Below are positions 28,855-37,246 of a DNA stretch of 64,000 nucleotides, piece after piece. Each line of letters opens with the position of its first letter. The first letter of the stretch is position 1. The notes under the pieces were generated by a model. That model saw only the letters and a list, made by a program, of their open reading frames with translations, was not told where the DNA came from and did no database searches. The stretch lies in NCBI GenBank assembly GCA_022827835.1, contig JAJEIO010000042.1:62001-126000 (forward strand). Reading direction: 5' to 3'. The position numbers were made by a program, and so were the translations under genes. Source of the stretch: Candidatus Latescibacterota bacterium (GTDB lineage Bacteria > Latescibacterota > UBA2968 > UBA8231).

Positions 28855-29222
28855 GGCAGTTCCTGACGAGGAGATCTAACGTACGAGCGGCTCAAAATAT
28901 ACTGAACATACGTGTAGTTGTCAAGGTATCGTACGGCCCAACTGTGTGGCGTCTTCCGAAGGCGTCCGTGAGCCGCTATATATCGCCATATTATTAAGAT
29001 ATGAAGGATAGGGAAGCTGTTTCTCTGAGAGCCGTCCGCTTTCGAGAGCAAGGCTATTTTTTTGACAGCGGGAAGAGCCTCTATACCTTTTACGCTTCCA
29101 TTAAGCAGATACCTGCCACATCGGATTATCTGTTGAATACAATAGCCTTTACTTGGTACGTACCCACCCAAAGTCTTCCACAGCGGAATCAGTTCAAACA
29201 ATTAAGGAGAGAAGTTCCTGTT
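28855..29222. other. Divergent intergenic region, AT-rich
   Basis: 368 bases between the nucleotidyltransferase gene and the plus-strand beta-barrel gene. An open frame continues upstream from that gene to 29001 but has no ribosome site or signal-like sequence. A possible promoter is TTGACA (29062-29067) with TACCTT 17 bases later. AAGGAG stands shortly before the ATG at 29223. Nothing else is recognisable. Confidence 0.4.
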
Positions 29223-29807
29223 ATGAACAGAATGATCTTTGCAGCGTTATTGCCGCTATTTTTAGCCACTCAATCTGAAGGTGCTAAGTCAAGGTTGGAA
29301 AGCTGGTACACTTATTGGGGCATAGGTGCAGTCAGTCCGTCTCATCCTAAAGAATTGGCAGATGTCCTTGATTTTCTTGAGGCCCTTCCAGGTATCACAA
29401 GAACTGCTATTTCCTTGGATATTCTTGGGTTTTACTGGCCGATCAAAGATCGGTATCTCTTGGGCGGCGTGATCAACGGCTTTAATGACCGTCTCGAAGT
29501 AGATTCAGAAGGGCTTAATATAATCGGCATAACATATGGATTAAGCCTTTACTATTTTCCACAACGACATATCGGACAAGGCTTTTTCATTCGTTCCGAC
29601 GTTGGACCTGCTTTTATGGCTGTCACCTCAGATGATGATACCGTTGACGAGACAAGCGATTTGGGATTGGGAGGGTTAGTGGGTGCAGGTTGGTCTCAGC
29701 CAATTACCAGCGGTACCCGCTTGACCTTCCAAGTCAACGGCAGCTTGCGGCAAGTAGAAGGCGATTCTTGGAGAGCCCTTAGCTTCACTTTGGGAGGATT
29801 GTTTTAG
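29223..29807 (+). CDS. Predicted outer-membrane beta-barrel protein, function unknown
   Basis: A 194-residue exported protein: signal peptide (MIFAALLPLFLATQSEGA), then a run of amphipathic strands (IIGITYGLSLYYFP, GQGFFIRSDVGPAFMAV, GLGGLVGAGW, TRLTFQVNGSLRQV) ending SFTLGGLF with the terminal Phe typical of barrel proteins. The ATG at 29223 starts the signal peptide and follows AAGGAG. It is more AT-rich than the surrounding core genes, and begins an accessory segment. Not assigned to a named family. Confidence 0.65.
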   Translation: MNRMIFAALLPLFLATQSEGAKSRLESWYTYWGIGAVSPSHPKELADVLDFLEALPGITRTAISLDILGFYWPIKDRYLLGGVINGFNDRLEVDSEGLNIIGITYGLSLYYFPQRHIGQGFFIRSDVGPAFMAVTSDDDTVDETSDLGLGGLVGAGWSQPITSGTRLTFQVNGSLRQVEGDSWRALSFTLGGLF

Positions 29808-29831
29808 GTCTGTGTGAGCAACAACGCAAGA

Positions 29832-30050
29832 TCACTTCAACAGTTCCCAGTCCTCTTCACCTACTGGCTCCGTCGGATCCAGATATTCAATGACCTTGCC
29901 GCGTAGCGGCGACGGCGTCACGGGATGGGAGCCGGTTCCGTACGACAATATAATTACTTCTACCTTGTCCCCTTCTTTGAAAGGAAGGGCGCTCAGCTTT
30001 AGTTCCCCATTTGCGGCGATCTGTTTCTCGACGCGGTAGGCTTTCATCAT
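29832..30050 (-). CDS. Small AbrB-like/DUF104-type (AF2212-like) antitoxin homologue
   Basis: A 72-residue protein whose N-terminus (AYRVEKQIAANGELKLSALPFKEGDKVEVIIL) matches small antitoxins of the AF2212/DUF104 type, which usually pair with a PIN-domain toxin. Its ATG directly follows the brnA stop (TGAATGATG), so it is the third gene of the brnT-brnA transcript. No PIN gene follows. The C-terminal tail (GEEDWELLK) may have been the toxin-contacting part. A start at the second ATG (30047) fits the ribosome site GAGGTG slightly better. Confidence 0.65.
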   Translation of the reverse strand: MMKAYRVEKQIAANGELKLSALPFKEGDKVEVIILSYGTGSHPVTPSPLRGKVIEYLDPTEPVGEEDWELLK

Positions 30051-30302
30051 TCACCTCGCTAATTCCTCGCGGATCACTCTGCGCAAGGTTTCCTCTAGCA
30101 CAGCATCCTGAACTTGGATATATTGACGCAATGCTTCGTTAATCAAGGTCTGGTAATTGCCACCGCCAGCCTCGTGTACCTGGTTCCTAAACCAGTTCAA
30201 CACATCGTTGTCCAAGCGTATCGTGATGCGCGTCTTATTGGGAGCAGCCGGAACGAGTGCTCCTTGTTTGGCCTGAGTAAAATCAAATTCTTCCTTGCTC
30301 AT
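30051..30302 (-). CDS. brnA: BrnA antitoxin
   Basis: An 83-residue ribbon-helix-helix antitoxin. The pattern KTRITIRLDNDVLNWFRNQV...GNYQTLINEALRQYI is the BrnA DNA-binding domain. The start at ATG 30302 gives MSKEEFDF and overlaps the brnT 3' end by 20 bases. BrnA neutralises BrnT and represses its own promoter in studied systems. It continues directly into a third small gene. Confidence 0.85.
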   Translation of the reverse strand: MSKEEFDFTQAKQGALVPAAPNKTRITIRLDNDVLNWFRNQVHEAGGGNYQTLINEALRQYIQVQDAVLEETLRRVIREELAR

Positions 30303-30558
30303 AGTGTCTCCTTTCACGCGGCGTGGCTGGTCGGGCCGAGATCAAGCGGATATCGTCGTCCCGATACGTGGACACTACCACTACGATGCGGCTCAAAAAA
30401 TCCATACCCAAGGTCGCAAAACGGAACTCTCCTTCAATCTCCTCCTCCTTGCAGATAAAGGCCCATTCATCTTCAAAGACCCCAATGGCATCGGCAAAGT
30501 CGATTCCGTGCTTTCGTAGATTGGATCGGGCCTTGGCGACGTCCCATTGATAATCCAT
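30283..30558 (-). CDS. brnT: BrnT toxin
   Basis: A 91-residue RelE-fold ribonuclease toxin. The start YQWDVAKARSNLRKHGIDFADA is diagnostic of BrnT, and the C-terminus IRLISARPATPRERRHYE carries the catalytic-face Arg/His residues. GGAGAA precedes ATG 30558. The gene order toxin first, then antitoxin, is normal for brnTA. Two direct repeats in front of it are probable operator sites. Confidence 0.88.
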   Translation of the reverse strand: MDYQWDVAKARSNLRKHGIDFADAIGVFEDEWAFICKEEEIEGEFRFATLGMDFLSRIVVVVSTYRDDDIRLISARPATPRERRHYEQGRI

Positions 30559-30569
30559 TTCTCCAATAT

Positions 30570-30588
30570 ATGCACAAATGATGCACAA
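30570..30588 (-). promoter_or_regulatory. Direct repeats, probable BrnA operator and promoter
   Basis: Two copies of ATGCACAA begin 11 bases apart (30570 and 30581), about one helical turn, 12 bases before the brnT start. On the minus strand a TTGATT / TATATT pair with 16-base spacing overlaps them. Ribbon-helix-helix repressors typically bind such spaced repeats. Confidence 0.5.
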
Positions 30589-30791
30589 TCAAAGTGTTCA
30601 CCCTGCAACCTTGGTCCGTAAGACCCCTGCCTTCCGGCTCGGCGGCAATAGCACCTGTTGCGCTGCCGCCGAGCCGCTCACTTCGCATCGACGTGCAAGA
30701 CATCGCATTTCTTTGCACGGGTTGGCCCTGTCGCCTATCTTGTCGGCTGTAGGCCCTATACTTCAGTTGGCCGGGATGTGGAGTAAGACCC

Positions 30792-32372
30792 ATGCTAAAG
30801 AAGGACCCCCAAGCGGGACAGACGGCCAAGCGTAAACTGCCCATCGGCATTCAGACCTTTCGCAAAATCCGCGAGGATCACTGCTACTACGTCGATAAGA
30901 CCGCCTACATCGGGCAATTGGTTGCCGAGAGCACCCATTACTTCCTGTCGCGCCCGCGCCGGTTTGGCAAGAGCCTGTTTCTCGATACGCTCAAGGAACT
31001 ATTCGAGGGCAACGAGCCAATTTTTAAGGACCTGGCCATTCACGACCAGTGGGACTGGTCGGTGCGCCATCCCGTGCTGCGGCTGAGCTTTGGCAGCGGC
31101 AACTTCAAGGAGCCGGGCAACCTGCACAAGGAGACGATGGCCCAATTGGGCACCATAGAGAAAGTTGATGGCTGCGACACCGCACCGGCTTACTTCCGTC
31201 ATTTGCTGCGGACGCTGCATCAACGGACCGGCCAGCCAGTGGCGGTGCTAGTTGACGAGTACGACAAGCCGATTCTCGACGCACTGGAGGAACCAGAGAT
31301 CGCCCGAGCCAACTGCGACTACTTGCGCGGCTTGTACGCGACGATCAAAGACAGCGACGCGCACATCGCGTTCAGCTTCCTCACCGGGGTAAGCAAGTTC
31401 TCCAAGGTTAGCCTGTTCTCCGGCCTCAACAATCTCATCGACATCACCCTAGACCCACGCTATTCTGCCATTTGCGGCTATACCGAGGCGGACTTGGACG
31501 AGGTGTTCGCCCCAGAACTGCCCGGCTTAGACCGAGAAGAAATCCGGCGATGGTACAACGGCTACAACTGGCTGGGCGACGAGGCTGTGTACAACCCCTT
31601 CGATGTCCTCCTGCTATTCGACCGTCGCCAGTTCGGGGCCTACTGGTTCGAGACGGGTACGCCGACGTTTCTGCTTGATATGTTGTTGGAGCGCGGGGTC
31701 AGTTCCCTAGCCTTGGACGACATGCTCGGCAGCGACGAGTTGTTATCCACTTTTGACGTGGATCACATTGCGACCGAGGCTCTGCTGTTCCAGACCGGCT
31801 ACCTGACCATTCGCCGCACCGAGTCGCGCGGCGGGGAGCTATACTACCGGCTGGGCTACCCCAACCGGGAGGTCCAGCAGAGCCTGAACAAGAGCCTGCT
31901 GAACCACCTGACGGGCAACACCGCACGCCAAGTTGAGCACAACGCCCGGCTATACGACCTGCTGCTGGTCAACGACTTCGACAGCCTGAAAACGCTGTTC
32001 GAGGCGTTCTTTGCCAGCATTCCCTACCAGTGGCATACGAACAATGAGATTGCGAACTACGAGGGCTATTACGCCAGCGTGTTCTACTCGTACTTCGCGT
32101 CGTTGGGGCTGGATATTACGGTGGAGGACAGTAGCAGTAAAGGGCGTCTCGACATGGCGGTCCTGTTCAATGGGAATGTGTACCTTTTCACGTTCAAGGT
32201 ATTCGAGTTCAAAGTGGTGAGACGGGTGTTGGCGGGAGCGGCGATCTGGCAGTTGAAGGAGAGGGACTACGCGGCCAAGTATCGCGGTCGCGGCGAACCG
32301 ATTTACCTGATTGGAGTGGAGTTCAGTCGGCAGACCCGCACCTTGGCGGCTTTCGAGGCCGAGTGTATATGA
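30792..32372 (+). CDS. AAA-ATPase-like protein with C-terminal PD-(D/E)XK nuclease domain (copy 1)
   Basis: A 526-residue protein of the large AAA-ATPase-like/PD-(D/E)XK family (PF09820 plus PF08011 type). The N-terminus LPIGIQTFRKIREDHCYYVDKT leads to the Walker A-like SRPRRFGKSLF and Walker B VLVDEYDKPIL. The C-terminal nuclease core has GRLDMAVLF followed by FTFKV then FEFKV; the paralogue at 52431 has a single FEFKV here. Family function is not established; defence or mobile-element association has been suggested. It follows the brnTA locus and is strongly similar to copy 2 along its whole length. Confidence 0.85.
   Translation: MLKKDPQAGQTAKRKLPIGIQTFRKIREDHCYYVDKTAYIGQLVAESTHYFLSRPRRFGKSLFLDTLKELFEGNEPIFKDLAIHDQWDWSVRHPVLRLSFGSGNFKEPGNLHKETMAQLGTIEKVDGCDTAPAYFRHLLRTLHQRTGQPVAVLVDEYDKPILDALEEPEIARANCDYLRGLYATIKDSDAHIAFSFLTGVSKFSKVSLFSGLNNLIDITLDPRYSAICGYTEADLDEVFAPELPGLDREEIRRWYNGYNWLGDEAVYNPFDVLLLFDRRQFGAYWFETGTPTFLLDMLLERGVSSLALDDMLGSDELLSTFDVDHIATEALLFQTGYLTIRRTESRGGELYYRLGYPNREVQQSLNKSLLNHLTGNTARQVEHNARLYDLLLVNDFDSLKTLFEAFFASIPYQWHTNNEIANYEGYYASVFYSYFASLGLDITVEDSSSKGRLDMAVLFNGNVYLFTFKVFEFKVVRRVLAGAAIWQLKERDYAAKYRGRGEPIYLIGVEFSRQTRTLAAFEAECI
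32187..32216 (+). repeat. 15-base in-frame tandem near-duplication at the nuclease motif
   Basis: TTCACGTTCAAGGTA is followed by TTCGAGTTCAAAGTG, encoding FTFKV-FEFKV at residues 466-475 of copy 1. The alignment with copy 2 is otherwise gap-free here, so the first unit is a five-residue insertion within the strand carrying the ExK residues. Confidence 0.75.
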
Positions 32373-32416
32373 ACACCCGTTGCGCTGCCACCGCTAAGCC
32401 CTTATCGTAGCCAACC

Positions 32417-33430
32417 ATGTCCAGCACACCTTCCATCCAAACCACGACCGTCGGCTCCTATCCCATCCCGGATTGGCTCCAAGCCCTCCCCTCCGAGCAG
32501 GCCCTCGTCGATGCCACCCGCGTAGTGTTCGACACCCAGCGCCAAGCCGGCATCGATCTACCCACCGACGGCGAGCTATACCGCTTCGACATCAACCACC
32601 CAGACACCAACGGCATGATCGAGTACTTCGTCCGGCCCATGGGCGGCACCCGCGCGGAATTTGGCCGCCGCGAGGCCGAGGAGTTCGCCGCCAAACAAAG
32701 CATGGGCTTCCGGGCCAAGCCCGCGGCCGTGGTGGAAACCGACCTCGGCGCAGGCAGCCTCGACCTGCTCGCTGACTGCGCCCGCGCCGCCGCCGTGGCT
32801 GGCGGCCCCTTCAAGTTCACCCTGACCAGCCCCTACATGCTGGCCCGCACCCTCCTCGATCACCACTACGGCGACTTTGCCGCGCTCTTGATGGCCGTTG
32901 CCCACGTCCTCGCCGACCAAGTCCGCGGCCTGCCCTGCGCCTGCGTCCAAATCGACGAGGCCAACATTCCCGGCAACCCAGCCGACGGCCCCCTCGCAGC
33001 CCGCGCCATCAACGCCGTACTCGACAGCATCGACACAGGTACCCAAAAGGCCGTTCACTTTTGCTTTGGCAACTACGGCGGCCAGACCATCCAGCAGGGC
33101 GAGTGGCGCGCCCTGATCGACTTTCTCAACGAATTGCGCGCCGATCACTTGGTGCTCGAACTCGCCCACCGCCCGGCGAGCGACTTGGATGCCCTGCAAC
33201 AAATCGACCCGCGCATCGGCCTCGGCATCGGCGTGATCGACATCAAGGTCAACCACATCGAGACAGCCGAAGAGGTCGCCCGCCGCATAGAAGCCGCGGT
33301 CGCCGCCGCCGGACCCGACCGCATTCGCTTCATCCACCCAGACTGCGGCTTTTGGATGCTCAAACGCTCCATCGCCGACCGCAAAATTGCGGCACTGGCC
33401 GAAGGACGAGATCTGTATTTAGGAATATAG
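32417..33430 (+). CDS. MetE-like protein: cobalamin-independent methionine synthase C-terminal domain
   Basis: A 337-residue stand-alone catalytic barrel like the C-terminal half of MetE. All zinc ligands can be matched: His and Cys in VHFCFGN, Glu in LVLELAHR and Cys in HPDCGFWML. The N-terminal folate-binding barrel of MetE is missing. Such short forms use alternative methyl donors or act on other thiols, so the substrate is open. It follows the AAA gene by 44 bases but is unrelated, and its base composition is that of the core genes. Confidence 0.85.
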   Translation: MSSTPSIQTTTVGSYPIPDWLQALPSEQALVDATRVVFDTQRQAGIDLPTDGELYRFDINHPDTNGMIEYFVRPMGGTRAEFGRREAEEFAAKQSMGFRAKPAAVVETDLGAGSLDLLADCARAAAVAGGPFKFTLTSPYMLARTLLDHHYGDFAALLMAVAHVLADQVRGLPCACVQIDEANIPGNPADGPLAARAINAVLDSIDTGTQKAVHFCFGNYGGQTIQQGEWRALIDFLNELRADHLVLELAHRPASDLDALQQIDPRIGLGIGVIDIKVNHIETAEEVARRIEAAVAAAGPDRIRFIHPDCGFWMLKRSIADRKIAALAEGRDLYLGI

Positions 33431-33439
33431 GCGCGGTAT

Positions 33440-34174
33440 TTAAGGACTAGTCCGACGCATGATGCTGAGGATCTGGCCGGTCATGCCGCTGGCCGGAGAT
33501 TGTGCTGCGAGGAAAAGCGCCGAAGCAACGACCTGTTCTGGTTCCTTCCACGGGTCGCTTGCCGCGCGAAAGCTGCTGGCCTGTTGCCAAGAAGGTTTTG
33601 ACAGCTCCGTCCTGACCGGGCCAGGTATGAGCACATTGGCGATAATGCCCTCGTTCCACACTTCTTCTGCAATGGCTTGGGTCAACGCGTGCAAGGCCGC
33701 TTTGGACGCGCAATAGACGCTCTGATCCGCGTGGCCAACCTGGCCCATGCCAGAGCCGACGTTGATGATATTCCCACTGCCCTGTCGCTGCATAATGGGC
33801 AATACCGCGCGGCAACAGCGGACGACTCCCATGACGTTAATTTGCCACGCCTGCTCCCACTCTTCATCTGTCGCGTCTAAAAACAGCCCGCGCGGATTGA
33901 CACCGGCATTGTTGACGAGAATATCGATCCGCCCGAACCGCTCTACTGTTTTCTGCACGAGGCATTCCACCTCTGCGCTCACTCGCAAATCAGTCGGCAC
34001 AGCGAGAACTTCTCCGCCCTGCACGGCAATCGCCTCGGCGACTTCGTCGAGCTGCTCTGTGCTACGCGCGGCAATGGCAACCTGCGCACCCTCGGCAGCG
34101 TAGCCCATAGCAATAGCGCGACCGATGCCGCGACCCCCGCCCGTGACGAGGGCGACTTTGTCTTTGAGTTGCAT
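33440..34174 (-). CDS. SDR family NAD(P)-dependent oxidoreductase
   Basis: A 244-residue classical short-chain dehydrogenase, FabG-like. Motifs: coenzyme loop TGGGRGIG near residue 11, NNAG, the catalytic Ser in INVGSGMG and the YxxxK pair in YCASKAAL. It lies 7 bases after hemB on the same strand and is probably co-transcribed. The substrate cannot be deduced. Confidence 0.9.
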   Translation of the reverse strand: MQLKDKVALVTGGGRGIGRAIAMGYAAEGAQVAIAARSTEQLDEVAEAIAVQGGEVLAVPTDLRVSAEVECLVQKTVERFGRIDILVNNAGVNPRGLFLDATDEEWEQAWQINVMGVVRCCRAVLPIMQRQGSGNIINVGSGMGQVGHADQSVYCASKAALHALTQAIAEEVWNEGIIANVLIPGPVRTELSKPSWQQASSFRAASDPWKEPEQVVASALFLAAQSPASGMTGQILSIMRRTSP

Positions 34175-34181
34175 GGTTGAG

Positions 34182-35153
34182 TTAGTCGCGCAAGTACCCG
34201 GCGACCTCTTTGGCGAAATAAGTCAAGATCATATCCGCGCCAGCCCGCTTGATCCCGGTCAACACTTCCATAATGGCCTGCTCGCGCTGGACCCATCCCC
34301 GCTCCACAGCCGCCATAATCATCCCGTACTCGCCGGAGACATTGTACGCGGCAATCGGCACGTCAAAGGCTTGGCGGGCGGCGGCGATCACGTCGAGATA
34401 GGCCAACGCCGGCTTGACCATCACCACATCGGCCCCTTCCTCAATGTCGAGCGCGATCTCCACGAGCGCCTCGCGGCCATTGGCCGGATCCATCTGATAG
34501 GTCTTCTTGTCGCCCTTCTTGGGTGCCGACTGGAGCGCGTCGCGGAAAGGGCCGTAAAAGCACGAGGCGTATTTAGCCGAATACGCCAAGATGCCGACGT
34601 TTTTATAGCCAGCCGCGTCGAGTGCCCGGCGGATGCCGCCGACCCGGCCATCCATCATGTCTGAGGGCGCGACCCAATCGACGCCCGCTTCGGCGTGCGA
34701 CAGGGCCATCTTGCACAGCACTTCTATAGTTTCGTCGTTGACTACTTCGCCATCGACGACCAAGCCGTCGTGGCCGTGGTGGGTATAGGGATCGAGGGCC
34801 ACATCGGTCTGCACGCAGAGTTCTGGCACCGCGGCTTTGAGGCTGCGGATGGCTCGTTGGATCAAGCCCTGCGGGTCGTAGGACTGGGTAGCCTGATCGT
34901 CTTTTTCGGTCGAGTAACCGAAGAGATTAACCGCCAGAATGCCCAACTCCCACAACTCGCGGCACTCCTCGACCAGTTCGTCAACTGAGAAGCGATATTG
35001 GCCGGGCATGTCGTCGATGGGCGCGCGCGTTTTTTCGCCTTCGGTGACAAACAGCGGATGGATCAAATCATTGACGCGCAAATTGGTCTCGCGCACCAAG
35101 CTGCGCACCGCTTCCGAGCGCCTGAGTCGTCGGGGCCTCTTGGTTAATTCCAC
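34182..35153 (-). CDS. hemB: Delta-aminolevulinic acid dehydratase (porphobilinogen synthase)
   Basis: A 323-residue enzyme condensing two 5-aminolevulinates to porphobilinogen in haem synthesis. The Schiff-base Lys is in MVKPALAYLD and the second Lys in AYSAKYASCFYGPFRDA. The metal segment reads ALDPYTHHGHDG, with Asp where zinc enzymes have Cys, so this is the Mg-dependent type. The start is GTG 35153, preceded by AGGAG at good spacing. First gene of hemB-SDR. Confidence 0.96.
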   Translation of the reverse strand: MELTKRPRRLRRSEAVRSLVRETNLRVNDLIHPLFVTEGEKTRAPIDDMPGQYRFSVDELVEECRELWELGILAVNLFGYSTEKDDQATQSYDPQGLIQRAIRSLKAAVPELCVQTDVALDPYTHHGHDGLVVDGEVVNDETIEVLCKMALSHAEAGVDWVAPSDMMDGRVGGIRRALDAAGYKNVGILAYSAKYASCFYGPFRDALQSAPKKGDKKTYQMDPANGREALVEIALDIEEGADVVMVKPALAYLDVIAAARQAFDVPIAAYNVSGEYGMIMAAVERGWVQREQAIMEVLTGIKRAGADMILTYFAKEVAGYLRD

Positions 35154-35270
35154 AGCAGTCTCCTAGTCAAATTTTTCTTTAGTCAGGCGGGGCAGATCGA
35201 GGTTATCACACAGATCATAATGTTAAAAAATCACCTAGCGGATGGAAAATCCATCGCCAACCGACCGCGC

Positions 35271-36566
35271 TCACAAACAAAATTTCAAAAACTCGTCCTC
35301 TGTCTCTTCGCACCATGCTCGCAGGCGACGGCGATGGTCGTCGAGTTCGTCCTTGAACCGCGCGTTGACGGCGAGGTTGACCATTTCGCCCGGATCTGTT
35401 TGCAGGTCGACGAGCTGTTCGCGGTAGCGGCCCATGGGATAGGCGCTGTATTTGTAGCGGTCGGTGAGCACAGCGCGCGAAGCACCGCCACCGCCTGGCC
35501 CCGCGCCAATGTCCATGATGGTTTCAACGACGAGCTCCCTACGCCACTCATCGGGCGCGTCGCCCTCGGCAAGCGGTCGCAAACTCAGCCCTTCAAGGCC
35601 ATCGGGAACGCTCGCGCCGCCGACGTCGCACAACGTCGGCAGCAGATCGAGGCCGAGGGAGACCAGATGAGTGTTGTCAACGCCACCGGCTCGCGTGACC
35701 CCTTTGTGACTGATGATAAACGGAACGTTGATGACTTCCTCGTAGAGGCTGGTTTTTTGATTCCACTGGTGCGCGCCGTGCCCATCACCGTGATCTGAGG
35801 TAAATAAGATATAGGTCTCTTCTTCAAGGCCGAGATCGCGCAGGCCATTGAGCAGCACGCCGATTTCAGCATCGACTTTTTCGCACAGGCGATAGTAGTA
35901 AAATCGGAGCCGTCGCCAGTCGTCTTCCGTGTATTCGATGGTGGGATAGACGCGGCGATTGGCCTGTCGCAGCATCTGCAGAATGTCGGGTGCATAGGGC
36001 GGGATCGCGAAGTTTGCGGGCAAATTCGGGCATTCTTCTACGGTAGCCGGTTCCGGCACGGGACCTTGCGGCAAAGGCTGATTGCGGGCGACTTGGCAGA
36101 TGTCGTGGGGATTGAGGAATGACGCGAAGAGGAAGAAGGGATTGTCGCGGTCGCGCTGCATGAATTCGATGGCGCGCAGCGGCACCTCGTCGTCGCGACT
36201 GCCGCAGATGACTTCGAGGCCGCTTTCTTCGGGCGTGGTGCCAGGGACGTGCCATTTTCCTGAGAGGGCGCAGTCATACCCCGCGTCGGCGAGGAGGTTG
36301 CCGAGCGTCCGGCCCTTGTATTCGGGCTTGATTGGTGTGTTGTTGCTGATCGCGCCATTTTGATGGGGGAAAAGACCGGTCATAAAGCTGGCGCGCTGGG
36401 GGCCACAAAGAGGAAATGTGCAATAGGCGCGGGTGAATCGCACCCCCGTTGCGGCGAGGCTGTCCATATTGGGAGTGTACACGTCGGGGTTGCCGGCACA
36501 GGACATGACCCCGGCGTATTGCTGATCAGTGATGATGAAGAGAATATTGGGACGACGCTCTGGCAT
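35271..36566 (-). CDS. Sulfatase family protein
   Basis: A 431-residue arylsulfatase-fold hydrolase. The metal-binding start NILFIITDQQ and the formylglycine motif C54-G-P-Q-R within LCGPQRASFMTG are present, as are FTSDHGDGHGAHQ and the substrate-site SGKWHVPG. The Cys would need conversion to formylglycine by a maturase not seen here. No signal peptide is obvious. It likely desulfates an organic ester; algal or sponge polysaccharide would fit the enzyme set but is inference. Confidence 0.92.
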   Translation of the reverse strand: MPERRPNILFIITDQQYAGVMSCAGNPDVYTPNMDSLAATGVRFTRAYCTFPLCGPQRASFMTGLFPHQNGAISNNTPIKPEYKGRTLGNLLADAGYDCALSGKWHVPGTTPEESGLEVICGSRDDEVPLRAIEFMQRDRDNPFFLFASFLNPHDICQVARNQPLPQGPVPEPATVEECPNLPANFAIPPYAPDILQMLRQANRRVYPTIEYTEDDWRRLRFYYYRLCEKVDAEIGVLLNGLRDLGLEEETYILFTSDHGDGHGAHQWNQKTSLYEEVINVPFIISHKGVTRAGGVDNTHLVSLGLDLLPTLCDVGGASVPDGLEGLSLRPLAEGDAPDEWRRELVVETIMDIGAGPGGGGASRAVLTDRYKYSAYPMGRYREQLVDLQTDPGEMVNLAVNARFKDELDDHRRRLRAWCEETEDEFLKFCL

Positions 36567-36721
36567 ACTTGATCTTTGCTCCTATCTAGTCTTCAGGCGG
36601 AAGGCGAAAATACGAATCAGCAGATGGAACGTCCAACGCCGAAGTAACAAATCCCTCTCGACATCGTTCTATAAGCGTGTGCACACGAGAATTGTTCAAC
36701 ACCTGACATCACGGAGATGCA

Positions 36722-37246
36722 ATGCACGCAGAACAGGCGATTGAAAGATACGGTCCGCTGGTCATGAGTCTGATCTGGCGGATCAACGGCAACCACGACG
36801 AGACAGCCGACCTCTACCAAGAAGTATTCGTGAAGTTCCACGTGACCACGAGCGAGCGCGGCCCGCTGCAACAGCCCAAGGCGTGGTTGTGCCGCACGGC
36901 GATCAATGCCGCCCTCGACTTCAACCGTCGGCGAGCGCGATTTGTCCCTTGGAGCGAATCGGCGGAGCAACCTCACAACTGGGAGGCAAACGATGTGGAT
37001 GTAGTCGAAAATGGTCTGATGGTCGAAAAAATTCGCCAACTCACGGTGGATTTGCCCGAGCGCCGCAGAGAAGTCTTCGTCCTCCGCTACTTCCAAGGCT
37101 GTTCCTTCGATCAGATCGCCCAGTTGCTAAATTGCTCTGCGGGAGCAGCGCGTGCCGCAGCGTTCCAAGCCGCAAAACAGATTCGCGCGTGGCTCACCTG
37201 CGACTGTCCATCCGCAACAACATCAACCAAGGAAGCAAACCGATGA
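36722..37246 (+). CDS. RNA polymerase sigma factor, ECF subfamily
   Basis: A 174-residue sigma-70-family factor with region 2 (LIWRINGNHDETADLYQEVFVKFH) and region 4 (LPERRREVFVLRYFQGCSFDQIAQLLNCSAGAARAAAFQA), no region 3. The stop overlaps the anti-sigma gene start by four bases (ATGA), the usual coupling of an ECF sigma with its regulator. Target promoters are unknown. Confidence 0.92.
   Translation: MHAEQAIERYGPLVMSLIWRINGNHDETADLYQEVFVKFHVTTSERGPLQQPKAWLCRTAINAALDFNRRRARFVPWSESAEQPHNWEANDVDVVENGLMVEKIRQLTVDLPERRREVFVLRYFQGCSFDQIAQLLNCSAGAARAAAFQAAKQIRAWLTCDCPSATTSTKEANR

Noticed and set aside
29001..29222. Upstream extension of the beta-barrel protein
   Set aside because: It would place a polar 74-residue segment before a clear signal peptide, and the true start has AAGGAG upstream.
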